NCBI GenBank assembly: GCA_910574455.1
Contig: CAJSYZ010000001.1
Coordinates: 5,359,518-5,423,517 of the forward strand
Direction of reading: 5' to 3'
DNA length: 64,000 nucleotides
DNA from: Trichaptum fuscoviolaceum
Taxonomy: Eukaryota > Basidiomycota > Agaricomycetes > Hymenochaetales > Trichaptaceae
Below, piece by piece: positions 12,280 to 24,181 of this stretch. A program made the position numbers and the translations under genes. The notes under the pieces are model-generated. The model saw nothing but the letters and a program-made list of their open reading frames with translations, did not search any database and was not told the origin of the DNA. Each line of letters starts with the position of its first letter. The stretch's first letter is position 1.

Positions 12280-13353
12280 ATGCAGCGCTTTGTACCATTC
12301 AAGCTGTTCCTTATAAAGGTACACACTGTCAAGTGTGATGGGGCGGTCCGCGGGCTTCATAAATCACAAGAGCTGGAGACCAAGAACTGCGTTCTGATCC
12401 ACCTCATGTTTCTGGAGTCACCAGAACTATTTAGGCAGTGTTTAATCCGGAGCGAGAGAGATCCAAGCGAACGTGCTGTGGTAGCCAGCCGCGTACGGCG
12501 AGTCCGTCTTCGCACCAGCGAGTAGGATGCCTAGCGTTCGTACGAACAATACCGGGTGAGACGCAGTCCTGCTGGTGAATTCAAAATATATCTGAGGAAT
12601 TCAGAATTCTTTTGAAATATTCTTGCGGATTTTTCCAGATTGCCAAAGCATCTCTTTCTTTCCTTGAAGTATTAGGATCAATGATAGGATCGATAACGTG
12701 CACGGTGCGCAAAGACAGGTGATCGACACATACGATGTGCCAACTGAACGAGTGTAAGCGTGTGGATATGAATGACGGAGATGTGAGTTTGAGAAGGACA
12801 CCAAAGAAAGATGGCGTCAGGCCAAGCTTCTTGAGGTTCTTCAAAGCGTGGAAGAGGTGTTCAAAATTGATTGGACCTAGAGCCTCGTTTGTTAGTGTGT
12901 GACTTAATCTGAAGAATATCCAGAGCGCATGGACATTCTTGGATAGAAACACCGAATTTTTGGCCTGGAGTGTATATCCGAATGAGGCCCATTTTATCCG
13001 CGAGTTCAATAAGATGTATAGAGCAAGGGCTCGATCCATCCTCTAACCCGTTTATTGACAAGGCAGAGGTTGTATGCGATTCCGAGGCGCTCATGCTCCT
13101 TTGGCGAGATGCAGACATCCTCTCCAGGATGAACGATTGTTTCGAAGATAGTTCGAAGAAAAATCTCTGGGAGCCTTTGACAGATAGAATCGTACGGTCG
13201 GTAAGGTCACGGTGGTCGTCCACTACAGAAGGTGCAGCTTGAACGACGGTAGAGGGTTCAGGTGATTGCAAGCGACGGCCCTGGCATGAAGTATTCTTGT
13301 CTTAGCTCTACTCAAAGATGTTGTAAAATGTATCTACGTACCAGGTCTGTCAT
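12280..13353 (-). pseudogene. F-box-like pseudogene B' (left palindrome arm)
   Basis: Counterpart of gene B at 34072-35264. It starts ATG ACA GAC CTG then gtacgt (13353), the same tiny first exon as B. Exon 2 reads QSPEPSTVVQAAPSVVDDH in frame, then changes frame so that the F-box region is scrambled. IKWASFGYTLQAKNSVFLSKNVHALWIFF resumes in another frame from about 13039. Downstream, DHLSLRTVHVIDPIIDPN is recognisable, and decay continues through the region matching the C-terminus of B. Several frameshifts and stops show it is not functional. Its orientation is opposite to B, as expected from an inverted duplication. Confidence 0.85.
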
Positions 13354-14091
13354 ATTAGTCGTTGCGGTCCCTGCCAATAAAAGTCTTAACTCCCTCCCTC
13401 AAATGCCTCAGTCGCAAGAGTAGTGTCCTCCAACAAAAGCATACTTTGCGTAGTACTGTAGACCTTGGGAATTATGTATTTTCTTTCGGTTATGGTTTCA
13501 GAAGATGATGAAATGTGTGCTTCAAGCACAACAAACATCGGAGGCTGGCTCAAAGTGTGACAGAGTCCAAAAGCGTTGTACCTTCTTTCAAAGGCTGTCA
13601 AACATTGGGACAGAACGCTTGAGACAGCCATCCTCAGCCAATCACCGTCCAGAAACGTAAGAATTATCTGAAAGAAAGACAAACCTTTGAAGAAGTGACA
13701 ATACTTCACAGCCTCTGTCTTGATTTCAGACAGCCTCTTATGTTTCCCGTGAAGTAGGACATCTTTGAGACATCGAATTCTGATTGTCGTTGTTCATTTC
13801 AAGGAAGCGGCGCGTCGTGTAAGTGGCGGTGCCAGCCTTGATACCAGGACCACTGAGGGCCGGCGGGATCTCGATATGCGAGCCACAAGCCCACAACGTC
13901 CACAATACTTTATTGCGGCCCTCATCTATATTGTATCGACTCAATTGCTCCGACATCTTCTCCTCTATTAAGGTCTGTTCAGCTCAGACTGCACAGTACA
14001 TCTTTAATTCGTATTATTATGATATATCTTTGCTTCTGCTTCAAAAAGCATTGTTACAATTGAAGTTATGAATACCCCGCCCACTATTTAA
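13354..14091. repeat. Flank of B' homologous to the flank of B
   Basis: The minus-strand sequence between about 13.35 and 13.97 kb resembles the plus strand of about 33.65-34.06 kb. Examples are the CTCTTGCGACTGAGGCATT block (13405 versus 34003) and a GGCACCGCCAC block. This shows the duplication includes non-coding DNA. No separate gene is supported. Confidence 0.6.
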
Positions 14092-15278
14092 TTAACTAGC
14101 CTCGTCCCCAGCGCGACGTTTGTATTTTACCTTTCGTCTGTATTCCTCGTCGAAGGTAAGCTCTGTGTACCATTGAGCCTCTTCCTCGGAAAGGTGAACG
14201 CTGTCAAGTCTGACAGGCCGGTTGGGTGGTCCGCGAGCTTTATAAATCGAGATAGCTTGAGACCAAGAAGCTTTGACCTGCTCTATTCTTGTATCGTCAA
14301 TGACGGTAGGCCGGGTAATAACCCTGCTTGGCGCCTGGATAAAAGACGGGCAATACTTTATCAAGAGGGAACGCTTTCCGTCTGTGGGTAAGGAATCCGC
14401 CGCATGTCGAGCTTGCCCATCTTCCGGACCAGTAAGCAGGGTGGCCAATGAACGCATGTACCGTACCGGGTGTTGGCTTGGACTGTCGGTGAATTCAATG
14501 GATAAACGAGGGATTTTCCTGAGATAAGCTACCGCATCCTCGGTGTCCTCTACTTTCAGAAATTCGAAAGAAGGGTTGATGAGGTGCAAGGAGTGCAATG
14601 GCAAGCGGCGGAGACACGCATGTATCTTGTCATAAGTTCCAGGACGAACGGGGTTGATGACCGTGATATCGCGGATGGACGCCGATGAAGTGACCTTGGG
14701 CAGAATTTTGAACCATTCCGACGTAAGCCCGATTTTCTTCAAGTTCCGCAGCCCAGATAAGAGGGCCTCAAATTCGGATGAATAGCTTTCATTCTCTTGC
14801 TCAAGTGGTATCCAAAGAGGTTTCCGGTACCGCTGATCACAGGCTATCCAAAGAGCATGGACGTTCGACAGAAAATCCGAGTCCTTGGACTTCACCGCAT
14901 ATGCGAATGACTGCAGCTTCCGGAATGTGGGCAAAAAGACGGACCTGTAGAGTAAAGGCTCGATCCATCCTCTGACGCGTTTGTTGACAAGGCACAGGTT
15001 GTACCCGATATCGAGGCGGCCCGGGTCAGTAGGTGAGATACAAATTTCGTCCCCGGGATCGACAATTGTTTCGAAAGCGATCAGAAAAGCAATCTCTGGG
15101 AGCCTTGGAAATATTGAAACTTCGGTGGGCTTGTCTTCAGCTACAGAAGCCGGTACTCCGTCGTGGGCAGTAAGCCCAGCTATTTCCAGGCCAGTGAGAT
15201 GGCATGCCTAGTGAAACGGGGCTGGATGAGTGTTACTTGAAAAGCCTTATGAGCTCATTAGCGTGCCCGTTCAGTCAT
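14092..15278 (-). CDS. F-box-like protein A' (left palindrome arm)
   Basis: Exon 1 is four codons (ATG ACT GAA CGG, 15278-15267). The intron 15266-15208 begins GC and ends AG (GC-AG type) and lies exactly where gene A has a GT-AG intron. Exon 2 runs open to the stop at 14092. F-box-like part: RLPEIAFLIAFETIVDPGDEICISP, then RLDIGYNLCLVNKRVRGWIEPLLYRSVF. Family repeats follow (NVHALWIACD, GLRNLKKIGLTSEWF, IRDITVINP, LPLHSLHLINP). The C-terminal unit RPVRLDSVHLSEEEAQWY is shared with A and B. About 375 residues, apparently intact. Likely an SCF adaptor by fold; partners unknown. Confidence 0.75.
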
Positions 15279-15847
15279 GCCAACTGTTGCGTCTCCTGTT
15301 GAACACCCCGTCTCCTCACCGCCAAAACTACCAGTCACGGCTGTCTGAGCGATATCCTCTTCCAGCATTTTATGGGCGTAGCATAACTCTACAAAAGCAG
15401 ATGTTATTGATGAAAGCATTTGATGATTATGTTAAACTTTCCTTTGATTACGAACGTTAGGAAGCATTGGTAAATTCCCGAACACCCCTAGGTGTAAGGG
15501 TTATAGCGGGCTAAATGTTACGCTCTTCAATAGTAAAAAGTTTGATCTCACGTGCCTGCTCCGAACCGCCGGCATGTTGGTCTTTTTCTTATTTTTTTCC
15601 CACAACACCCTAGTAAGGTAGCGGGCTAAATGTATGCACGTGCTTCCAACTCAAAAACTACTTTTCGCTGAAATTTTCTTAAGTGTTACTTAAACGCCCT
15701 GTTAAGTAAATTTTTTACTTATTCAGGCATGTCCTTCCATTAATCTTACTGAAATCAGTGCCGTTGACTTAAATCAGTGCTTCATTCAGTCTACTGTAGT
15801 CTCTTACTCTTTTTTTCTATTGTGTGATGCAAGCCCACTGCAGGTAT

Positions 15848-15917
15848 AAATGTCCGAGCGCAAGCGTGCAAGCACGGGCGGACGCCCGGGCGAAGCGCGC
15901 TGAAGCCTCGGACATTT
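15848..15917. repeat. GC-rich inverted repeat
   Basis: AAATGTCCGAG (15848-15858) is matched by its complement CTCGGACATTT (15907-15917). The 48-base interval is very GC-rich and can itself pair (GGGCG...CGCCC). Confidence 0.6.
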
Positions 15918-16420
15918 GTGCCATCTTTTCCTTCCTTCCTTTTCTAGTTTCGTTTTGTTTCATCATGCTTCAAGTTACCCTGAGATCCGTGTTACTCCGC
16001 ATCGTGTTGCCCGCCATCCGTTCTTGCACTCAAGCTCTTTGCATTCTTGCTTGGAGACTTTCATACCACAAAACAGCGCCTCATCATCTGCAGTTCCCTT
16101 GCGAAGAAACTCGATCAGCTGGAGTTCTTGCTTCAAGAGCCTGCCAGTGAGGTACACCTGACGTGAGGGTGCACTGGCAGGGAGGCCCAAGTGTATGTAA
16201 CCGTGACGCGGACCTGGCTTCGGTTTCACTCGATTCAGTTACTCTGCATTGTCCGATTGTATTCTCGGCGACTGTTCACTTTGAAGGACATGAACCGATC
16301 TTTCTCGTCCTCGGACTGCCCTTCAACAGACTCGAATTCAGCTTCAAGATGGCTAGAAGACTTCAAACATCAAGCATCATCAATTGGTCTTGACATATTC
16401 TCATATACATAGGAATTACT

Positions 16421-16476
16421 TAACGCCCAGAGGTGTTCGGGTATCGCCAGCAAAAAGCTGGCCCCTCTGGGCGTTA
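16421..16476. repeat. Nested hairpin, 13-bp outer and 6-bp inner stem
   Basis: Outer arms TAACGCCCAGAGG and CCTCTGGGCGTTA are perfect complements. Inside them GCCAGC-aaaaa-GCTGGC (16446-16462) forms a second stem. It may be the end of the element proposed at 15474. Confidence 0.65.
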
Positions 16477-18162
16477 TAAACAATGAGTCGTTTTCGATGC
16501 AAAGAAAAAAGCAAAAGCACGCAAAATTTCACGTCCGGTACCCCACAGTGCCGAACTAGTAACCAAATGACGTAATCATCATCCTGTGTAGTATGCCAGT
16601 GGCTGATGCCGGTATTGCCGAGTGATGGATATCAGAGTTTTCTTCTCACATGCTCTAAAGTGAGTAGCAAGACGTAATGCCAAAAGTACGGATCAAAGTG
16701 CACGTTAGACGGCCGGTTAGCTCCGATGAATACTCCGGAGTCTCGAACGCAGGTGGAATCTCAGGTACTGTATAATCGAACTTCAAGCTGAGGTTGAATG
16801 TATTACCACTGAGATTTACCTCTACCAGACAATACAAACATATGTGTAGGTACACAAATTTCGGAAGAATATGCCTGACTATATTGACTCTCACTAATAA
16901 CCACCCACACTGCTACTGGATACTTATTCGACCATGGCTGAATCTGCGTACTCATTGAGTCAAGGGTGTACATGATCTCAACTCACATGTCTAAATTTAT
17001 TGCTTCTAATCTCAACTCTGCACACATAGGACCTCTAATTCTGTTTCACTTGCATACAGACAGAGAGTAGGAGGGAAGGCAGGGGTGGAGGCTATTGCCG
17101 ACCAGGCCACCAGTGACTACTCTGTGCCTTATGATGTTGGTGAAATGAGGACTAACAAACTGTGGAGAGTCTGAAAGACACCATAGATTAGGCGCTAGCA
17201 CAACCATCCACATTGCTGCTCCCGCATTCTAGAAATCAAACCCAGCTCAGATGACATATGTATGCACTTTGAATTCTCCATATGAGGTGAGTGCTGACGT
17301 TGACGCACTCTCCGTTCAAGACCATCCCTCCTACTACCCGGCACGAATATAACGGAGGGTGTCATTGTTTGGCTTTCGACAGTTACGCAATTCCAGCTCG
17401 ACGTTAAAAATTCCATTTCCCATACATCGCTAATTATGACCTTCAAATCCGCTTTTGAGCTTTGTCTTCCATCATTTGACTACTCGTGCGCGTGTTGACA
17501 ATGGTGCCTATTGGGGATATAAGGATGCGGAATACCAAACCTTTTCCGGTGGCATTCCTCTTCACACCAGACCTCGATCGGAACAAGGATCAGAACAGGA
17601 AGTACTCGCTCCCCGCTAAGTACGAGACTATTGTCCTTTCCTCCGAACGATCACATGTACAATCATCAGCAACGGAAAGCTAAAGTCAACTTTGTCTTTC
17701 AATCGTAGCCTGTAGGGGGATTGGTGCCTTTATACCCCCCCCCCCCTTCAAATCTTTCGAGTTACCGATGAGAGTCCTACTTTACGCGAAGGAGAATAGG
17801 CATGTACACCAATACAGGTTCATATTTGGCTACCATCCTTCCTCTAACGCTGCAGCTTCTTCTTACCCGAGTCTAATAAGAGCAATGCATAATGAACATC
17901 CGAATGGCACTGAATGATACGGAAGGTTGAAGTTGAGCTAATTCCTCGGACAATCGAGCTTAGGTCGTCACTCACCTCCCCCTTGGGAGTATGGCTGAAT
18001 TGATTGGGGGCGACAGATACTCCTCCGAAATCAGTATCGTTAAAGTTATATATTCTCACCTTGACAAACTATAAGATATAACGGCTTGAGATTATCGGTT
18101 TGTGGGATCGTCTACACCAGTCCGCCACTTTTCGGGATATAGTACCAGTAGAGCGACCAACA

Positions 18163-19510
18163 ATGTCCGACGCAGAGAAGCCTCTTGTACTGGTATGCGA
18201 GTGCAAAGATTGTTTAATTTTTATAATAGATCGCAATTACTGACTTGTAATTCCAGCTCACTGGTGCTACGGGCTTCATAGGCTCGCATGTGTTGCATCA
18301 GCTACTAGAAGCCGGGTACCCCGTCCGGGCGTCAGTACGGTTGCACTCTTCGAGTTTCAATCAGACACTTACCATGACTCTCCTTGACTCATTAGCACTG
18401 CGCGCCCTGCCAAGGTCGATGCGCTCAAAGAGACATACGGAGATAAAGTCGATGTTGTTCCCATCGCGGATCTTGTCACTGGAGACTACACTGATGCTCT
18501 GAAAGGTTAGTGTACGAGAACCATGAAAACGAACGTCTATAATGCCTTAAGATAGGTGTTGGAGCGGTCATCCATGTGGCTTCACCGTTTGCCGGAAAGA
18601 TGGCGCCAGCTGAGTTGATTCATGTGAGCCAGCCGATGCACAAAGGTCATTTAGAGTTACTCATAATTCACTATAGAATGCCGTAGAAGGCACGATGAAT
18701 ATTACCCGCCAGGTAGTGGCGGCAGGTGTGAAGAAACTCATCATAACGAGCAGCATCGCATCGCTTCCGGACATGAGCAAGACTGAGCTTTTCTATACCA
18801 ATGCAGTCCTGACTGACAAGGACTTCAACCCGGCCACAGTGGAGGAGGCATTGTCAGGCAAGCACGACCCGTTCTGGATATATTGCGCATCGAAAGGTCT
18901 TTCAGAAAAAGCCGCGCGGAAGTTCGCTAGTGAGCATCCGGAGCTTGATATCACCACTAGTAAGTAGTCGTTCCGTTGAAAAGCGCCATAGTACTGATTC
19001 GCACCATGTTCTTCAGTCCACCCATGTTTCCTCTACGGACCGTATTTGCCTGGTACAAAGATCGCCAAAGGAGATTATGCGGCGCTCTCTTCCGTCGAAT
19101 ACTTCTGGAAAGCAATTCTTCCGGAGGGAGGCTCTTCTGTTACGATAGACCGCGAGCCGCAACCAGTCCTACCGATAACTGTCGACGTCCGTGACGCAGC
19201 CCGCGCGCACATACTTGCGCTCACTGCTCCGTTAGCTTCCGAGGTTGGGCCTAAGCGCTTTATTGTTGTGGGCCCGAGCATTTGGTGGCTTGACGCGGTT
19301 ATTCATCTGCGCAAGGTTATGCCAGAGCTTTCAGACCGGTTGCCCACAATTGCGGAAGGCGCGGAAGAGAAACCGTCATTGCCGATAATTACTGGGGATG
19401 TTACGAGGACGAAGGAAGTGCTTGGTTTGGAAGAGTATATCGATTGGAAAAAGACGGTTGAAGATACAGTGAAGAGCATTTTGGAGGTCGAGAAGAGCTG
19501 GGAGGCATAG
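18163..19510 (+). CDS. NAD(P)-dependent ketoreductase, DFR/GRE2-like SDR (SDR2)
   Basis: Six exons: 18163-18192, 18257-18330, 18396-18505, 18556-18623, 18677-18959 and 19017-19510, all GT-AG. The protein starts MSDAEKPLVL. It carries the Rossmann motif TGATGFIGSHV, DVVPIADLVTGDY and HVASP. The active site FWIYCASK contains YxxxK. It continues HPCFLYGPYLPGTKIAKGDY and VDVRDAARAHILALTAP, and ends EYIDWKKTVEDT...EVEKSWEA. This is the extended-SDR layout of dihydroflavonol reductase and yeast GRE2 types: NADPH-dependent carbonyl reduction in the cytosol. Substrate unknown. It lies inside the left arm of the inverted duplication but has no counterpart at the same place in the right arm; its nearest relative is SDR3. 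Confidence 0.9.
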
Positions 19511-19881
19511 TCAATACTGACAAGCCTTCAAGTTCAATCAGGACAACTGTCCGGATTTTGTCAATGATAAACTATAGTGTAGTCTTATAGATATTCATGT
19601 TTATTTGAAGATATCGATTTAAGATTTTGGAGGTCGAGCAAGCGAAACGGTGAATTCATGAAGAGTTGATGTTGGTACGCCGTTGAAGTCGAGTCTTCGC
19701 AAACCTGAATATTTTGGTGCCAGTGATTATGTAATTAATCGCTGAAAATATAGGTGCTTGTCTAATAAGTTCAACCTCCATGACCATCTTCCACCGTCGT
19801 CTCTAAGTCTAACAGGCGCCATATCTTCGAACTACATTGTATGGCTATCAAACCCGATAGGATCGCGATCAATTTGCTGCA
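19511..19881. other. Intergenic, no supported gene
   Basis: 3' region of SDR2 and promoter side of the GDSL gene; only short frames. Confidence 0.55.
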
Positions 19882-21052
19882 ATGAAGAACCTTAGTACCT
19901 CATTTCAGTCTACCATAGGACCTTTCTGGCCTGGGTTTGATAGGATAAAGCATCTCATTATTTTGTGAGTTCGTCCTGTTCTAGTGATTGCTTCCTTTAT
20001 GATTGATTGTTGTCTTCTGTATACAGCGGAGACTCGTACAGCGCGGTCGGGTACCATCCTCGTCTACCACAACCTACTGAAGACAACCCACTGGGCATAA
20101 ACTTTCCCGGGAACACGTATACAGAGGCTCGACCGTCCGCGAGTGGCGAATGGGAAGGGACTCCGAACTGGGTTGGACACTTGGTTGTCTCTCGAAGGGA
20201 CAAGGGCCACAGAATGCTGGTGTACGATTATGCGGTCGGCGGACACACCGTGTCTGGGGTTCGTTCGCAGGTGGAACACTGGTTCGTACCAAATGTGGGA
20301 CAGCGACCGGAGTGGGCGCCTTGGGCTGAGGCAGATTCACTTTTCGGTGTGTAACTAGCTAATGTTCTGTTTTCATATCTATCTCATTCTTTCCGAAGTG
20401 ACATGGGTTGGAATCAATGATTGCGCGTGAGTTGCATCACACCCAACATTTAATCATATATGTGTTTGAGACGCCTTCATAGTTACTCGGGCGAACATGG
20501 TAAGAGCATGGAAACTTTGTTTAACTCTCAAGAGGAGCTATACAATGCTGGCGCCCGCAACTTCATGTTTATTGACGTACCCCCAATCCACCTATCGCCG
20601 GCTAGTAAGCAGACTTCCGCGTCTTCAAGTGATTTGCATCTAACGTCTTGTTTTATTTAGTCGGTAAAAGTCGTGAAAACGATTTCAACACGATAAGCCA
20701 ATACACGCGCTGGAATACATCCCTCAGCTCCCGTGCTGAACAATTCCGTGACACTCATCCGGAGACGACGGTGCTTCTTTTCTCCTCGTGGCGGACGTTC
20801 GAGAACGTGCTCGGCAACCTTGAGATGTATGGATTTCGGATGGAGGAGCGGAAAAAGAGGTGTGGCGATATCTGGGTGGACCATTTGCATCCGACGTCTG
20901 CGATGCAAAGTATCATTGCGAGGGACGTGGAGGAATTCCTGTCCGGATACCCAGCATTTGAAGATCCGAGCACCGGTACCGATCCCAACGCAGCTGAGGC
21001 TCATGCTGGAGCCACTGAATATGGGGATCTTGGTTCAAAGGACGACAATTGA
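19882..21052 (+). CDS. GDSL/SGNH-family esterase, CE16-like (left arm)
   Basis: Exon 1 (19882-19964) starts MKNLSTSFQS and ends KHLIIF. Exon 2 (from 20027) begins GDSYSAVGY, the block I GDS with the nucleophile Ser. Later parts are LGINFPGNTYTE, VYDYAVGGHTVSGV, TWVGINDC (block III-like G.ND), AGARNFMFIDVPPIHLSP and, in the last exon, GDIWVDHLHPTSAMQ with the catalytic Asp and His. Five exons splice in frame to the stop at 21052. No secretion signal is seen. CE16-type enzymes remove acetyl groups from plant cell-wall sugars; that activity is inferred by family. All catalytic blocks are present, unlike in the right-arm copy. Confidence 0.85.
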
Positions 21053-21532
21053 CGCGTTAATTGCATAGCATGCGACACGGTGCGTGATTAATGTTACCGA
21101 AGTCTTGCCGCATGGTTGATATTGCCTCGTTATAGTATGGGCGGCAATGGGCGATGCGGCGAGGACAGCCTACTCCTTGTATACCGTGGGGTGTTTTGAA
21201 CGGTTCTTTCGATCATCCGCGACACGAGGAAGCTGGACCCGACGTTTTCGGCGCTTACTGTACAATAACATGAGGGTCCTAATCGGATAAGCGCCGAACA
21301 GCCGCTGCGCTTGACTCCGTAGCTGTGTAAAATTTACCAAAGTCTGTATGTACAATCTTCTTGGGAATCTTTGACACATTTCTGACTCAAACTAAGGCTC
21401 ATCAGTACGAGTCAAAGGGCGCTGTGTTGAGTGCACAGCATTTTGCTGTGCACCAGTATCGCTCTAAGTGGCGTCACCATATAAAGCTCTGGAAATTGTT
21501 CAACTAGGCAAACACCTTTGCACGCACCCCAC
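21053..21532. other. Intergenic, no supported gene
   Basis: Short overlapping frames only; promoter side of the left-arm ABC transporter gene. Confidence 0.55.
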
Positions 21533-24181
21533 ATGATCCTGGAAATCTTGCTTTTTCTCTTCCCTTTCCTCTCACATCTCACAGCCCAAGACGGACACGA
21601 AAAAGACAAAAGGCAAGAACGCCGATTAGAGAAACATCGTCTTGGCGTCTGGGAGATCGTTATCCTAGCAGAGTCGTCCTTCGTCAAACGCCTCTTTACC
21701 CTCCAACTTCCGACAAGAGAATCCATCGACAAATCACTAAACGTTTACTTTCAATATGGGCCTTATCTAATCCAGTTCTTCACGGAAATATACCAAGTAG
21801 CTCCGAAATACCTTATAACTTACGGAATCAAAAATCTGTGGAATAGTTTGGAAAGCGGTCTCTCTCTTTACTACACCAGTCGGTTGCTTGAAGTCGTGAG
21901 CACTTGCACTGAACTTGTTGACTTGATAGCACGCTAACGTATGCACTACTTAGATCGGCGATCGGGTACAAGGGAAAGATGTTAGCAGAAGCACGATCGT
22001 ATGGGCCATCTTATCAAGATGTCTTTGCTCTCTAGTTTCAAGCGTCCTCACTAGACTTATGTACGCCTTTTTGGTCTAAGATCTGATGGGGAAGCTGGTA
22101 TGATTTCAAACCTAGGCTTCGCCACGAAGAAATTCTCAAGGACCGCATCAAATATCATTTCGTCCTCAAGAACTTGCGGGTCTCCTTGAAGTTGGACCTG
22201 ACTTCTGCAGATGGTAAGTCACGTCGCCACTGCTCGCCATTTGACGAATGTAACACTCCGCACAGATCCAGAGGTGAAAGACAAGATTGGCGATCACTGG
22301 TCATTGCAACATGACAACGGTGCTTGGAACGCGTTCACTGGCTTATCCATGATTGCCTTTAGCGTCACGCGCGTCGGCTCTCAACTACTCATGGTCGTTT
22401 CTCTTCTGAGAAAAAACTCCGCAGACCCAATCTTCCTTGCTGCGTGCATTGTAATGCCACTTGTCAACTACCTCGCGGAAAATAGCGGGATTTATGGGCT
22501 ATGGAACAAACGTGAGTCTTCTCGTTGCATGTTGAGAATATGGTTGTTGATGCATTTAGAACAGCTTACGTGTCGTATTGTATTGAACCTGCGTACATGA
22601 GAATGGCTGCGTTGTACTCTCTTGCTTATAGTGACACTCATCGCTCAGACCGACTCAGTGATGGTGTTGGCGATTACATCGAAAAGGAGTATACGAAGCA
22701 GCGAGCCATCCTTGGAGATCAGTGCACAGAAGCCGCGACCTCGCAGTATTCTGGTCGGTCATCCGTGCTTATGCAGACAGTCAACCAGCTTTCATCCGAC
22801 TTTCCTCTCGTACGTTTATTTTCTCTTTCCCATTCAGCCTTCTGGATACTGACGTTAGACATTGCGGTGCAGATCATATTCGCTATCAAAACTCTCTTCA
22901 ACATAGAGAACATGAACGTTACTTCCCTTTCCGTTCTGCAGCAAACTGCTCAAACAATTTCGTGGACTTTCGCCAGCTTGAACTGGGAATTTCAAAGCAT
23001 CTCGCGCAATCTGACTACGGTGAAGAACATCTATACTGCTGAGACTACTTTCTGCAACTTTGTGGATGGCAATCTCGAATATCCTCCTGCGGATGTGAAA
23101 CACGCGGGTGCCGAGATTGAATTCAGGTGAGCTGGGTCTTTGCGTCTTCTGGTCTGTTTCTAAGGACCTATCTTAGGAATGTGACGTTCGCTTATCCTGG
23201 GACGAAGAAAAATGCTATCGATGGTGTATCCTTCAAGCTCAAACCAGGACAAATGGTCGTCATCGTCGGAGTGAATGGGAGCGGCAAGTCTTCGATTATC
23301 AAGCTCTTCAATCGTCTGTACAACCCTTCCAGCGGTACTATCCTCCTTGATGGGACGCCGATTCAGGAATATCGGGTCGCGGACGTTCGTCGCGCCATGG
23401 CTGTCCTCCGTCAGGACCACACGCCATATCCACTGAGCCTTCGTGAAAACATCGCTCTCGGCCTACCTGAACGCAAAATTGACGACGAGGCCTCCATAGA
23501 GGAGCTTGAGGCGGCAGCGAACCAGGGTGGCGCACTCGGCTTTATCAATAAGTTGGAGAAGGGCATGGATACGGTCCTGTATCCGGTTAAGATCTCAGAT
23601 GCGCACTTCCCTGGTGACACGATCGAGGACTTGAAGGCTCTTGTCGATGGAAAGGAGAAGACGACGGATATCTCGGGTGGCGAGAGCCAGAGACTAGCTG
23701 CGTGAGTTTGACATGTTCTTGTGGGTATCGTTCAAGAAACGCTGACACCTTCGCGACATACGTTAGATCTCGGACGTTCATGCGTCTCAGCGGCGGATAC
23801 ATCCGATTCCTTGCAGCGGATGAGCCAACGTCTGCATTAGACCCCGAGGGGGAGTTTGAGCTCTTCACTAAACTAAAGGCATTTCGGGGAGGGAAGACAG
23901 TTGTCTTCATTACTCATCGCTTCGGCCATCTGACTCGTTTCGCTGATCTTATTCTGTACGTTGAATGCCTTCAATGTGCTGAAGCAACGCACTTACTCGT
24001 TTCAATTAGATGTATGAAAGAAGGGAAGCTGGTCGAGCAAGGAACGCACGATGAACTAATTAGGAAGGGTGGCGAATACTACAAGCTGCATAATGTCCAA
24101 GCTCAAGCTTTCTTACCTGTGAGTTCAACTGTTTCCTTCTTGCTTAGCCCTCATCTGATTTTGACCAATCTATAGAACTGA
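21533..24181 (+). CDS. ABC transporter half-molecule, MDR/HMT1-like (left arm)
   Basis: About ten exons give roughly 710 residues. The start MILEILLFLFPFLSHLTAQ is hydrophobic. A membrane region with few clear helices follows (SMIAFSVTRVGSQLLMVVSLL, PIFLAACIVMPLVNYLA, FPLIIFAIKTLF). The nucleotide-binding domain is complete: NVTFAYPG, Walker A GVNGSGKSS, Q-loop LRQDHTPYPLSLREN, signature SGGESQR, Walker B FLAADEPTSALD and H-loop FITHRFGHL, ending YKLHNVQAQAFLPN. The exon pattern includes a tiny last exon encoding N-stop (24176-24181). Such half transporters dimerise and export unknown substrates. The NBD is almost identical to the right-arm copy; the N-terminal exon is clearly diverged. Confidence 0.85.

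Larger units (their letters stand above)
15474..16476. mobile_element. Possible non-autonomous transposon with short imperfect terminal inverted repeats
   Basis: CCCGAACACC at about 15478-15487 faces its complement GGTGTTCGGG at about 16432-16441, with further imperfect pairing outside the core. The right end is inside a hairpin whose outer arms are TAACGCCCAGAGG (16421-16433) and its complement (16464-16476). No transposase and no clear target duplication were seen. The motif AGCGGGCTAAATGT occurs twice inside (about 15506 and 15620). Confidence 0.35.
15279..18162. other. Long gene-poor stretch with repeat-like structures
   Basis: No supported gene. It holds a candidate non-autonomous element (about 15474-16476), a GC-rich inverted repeat (15848-15917) and a poly-C run at about 17741-17754. 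A block at about 17.70-17.85 kb resembles 24.75-24.89 kb, so it belongs to a duplicated unit lying upstream of both SDR2 and SDR3. On the right palindrome arm the matching interval is only about 0.5 kb. Confidence 0.55.

Noticed and set aside
12144..12338. Plus-strand frame starting with a hydrophobic, signal-like stretch
   Set aside because: It overlaps the decayed 3' end of pseudogene B' on the other strand and has no counterpart in the right arm.
15975..16229. Minus-strand 84-codon frame inside the proposed element
   Set aside because: No transposase or other motif; likely chance in GC-rich DNA.
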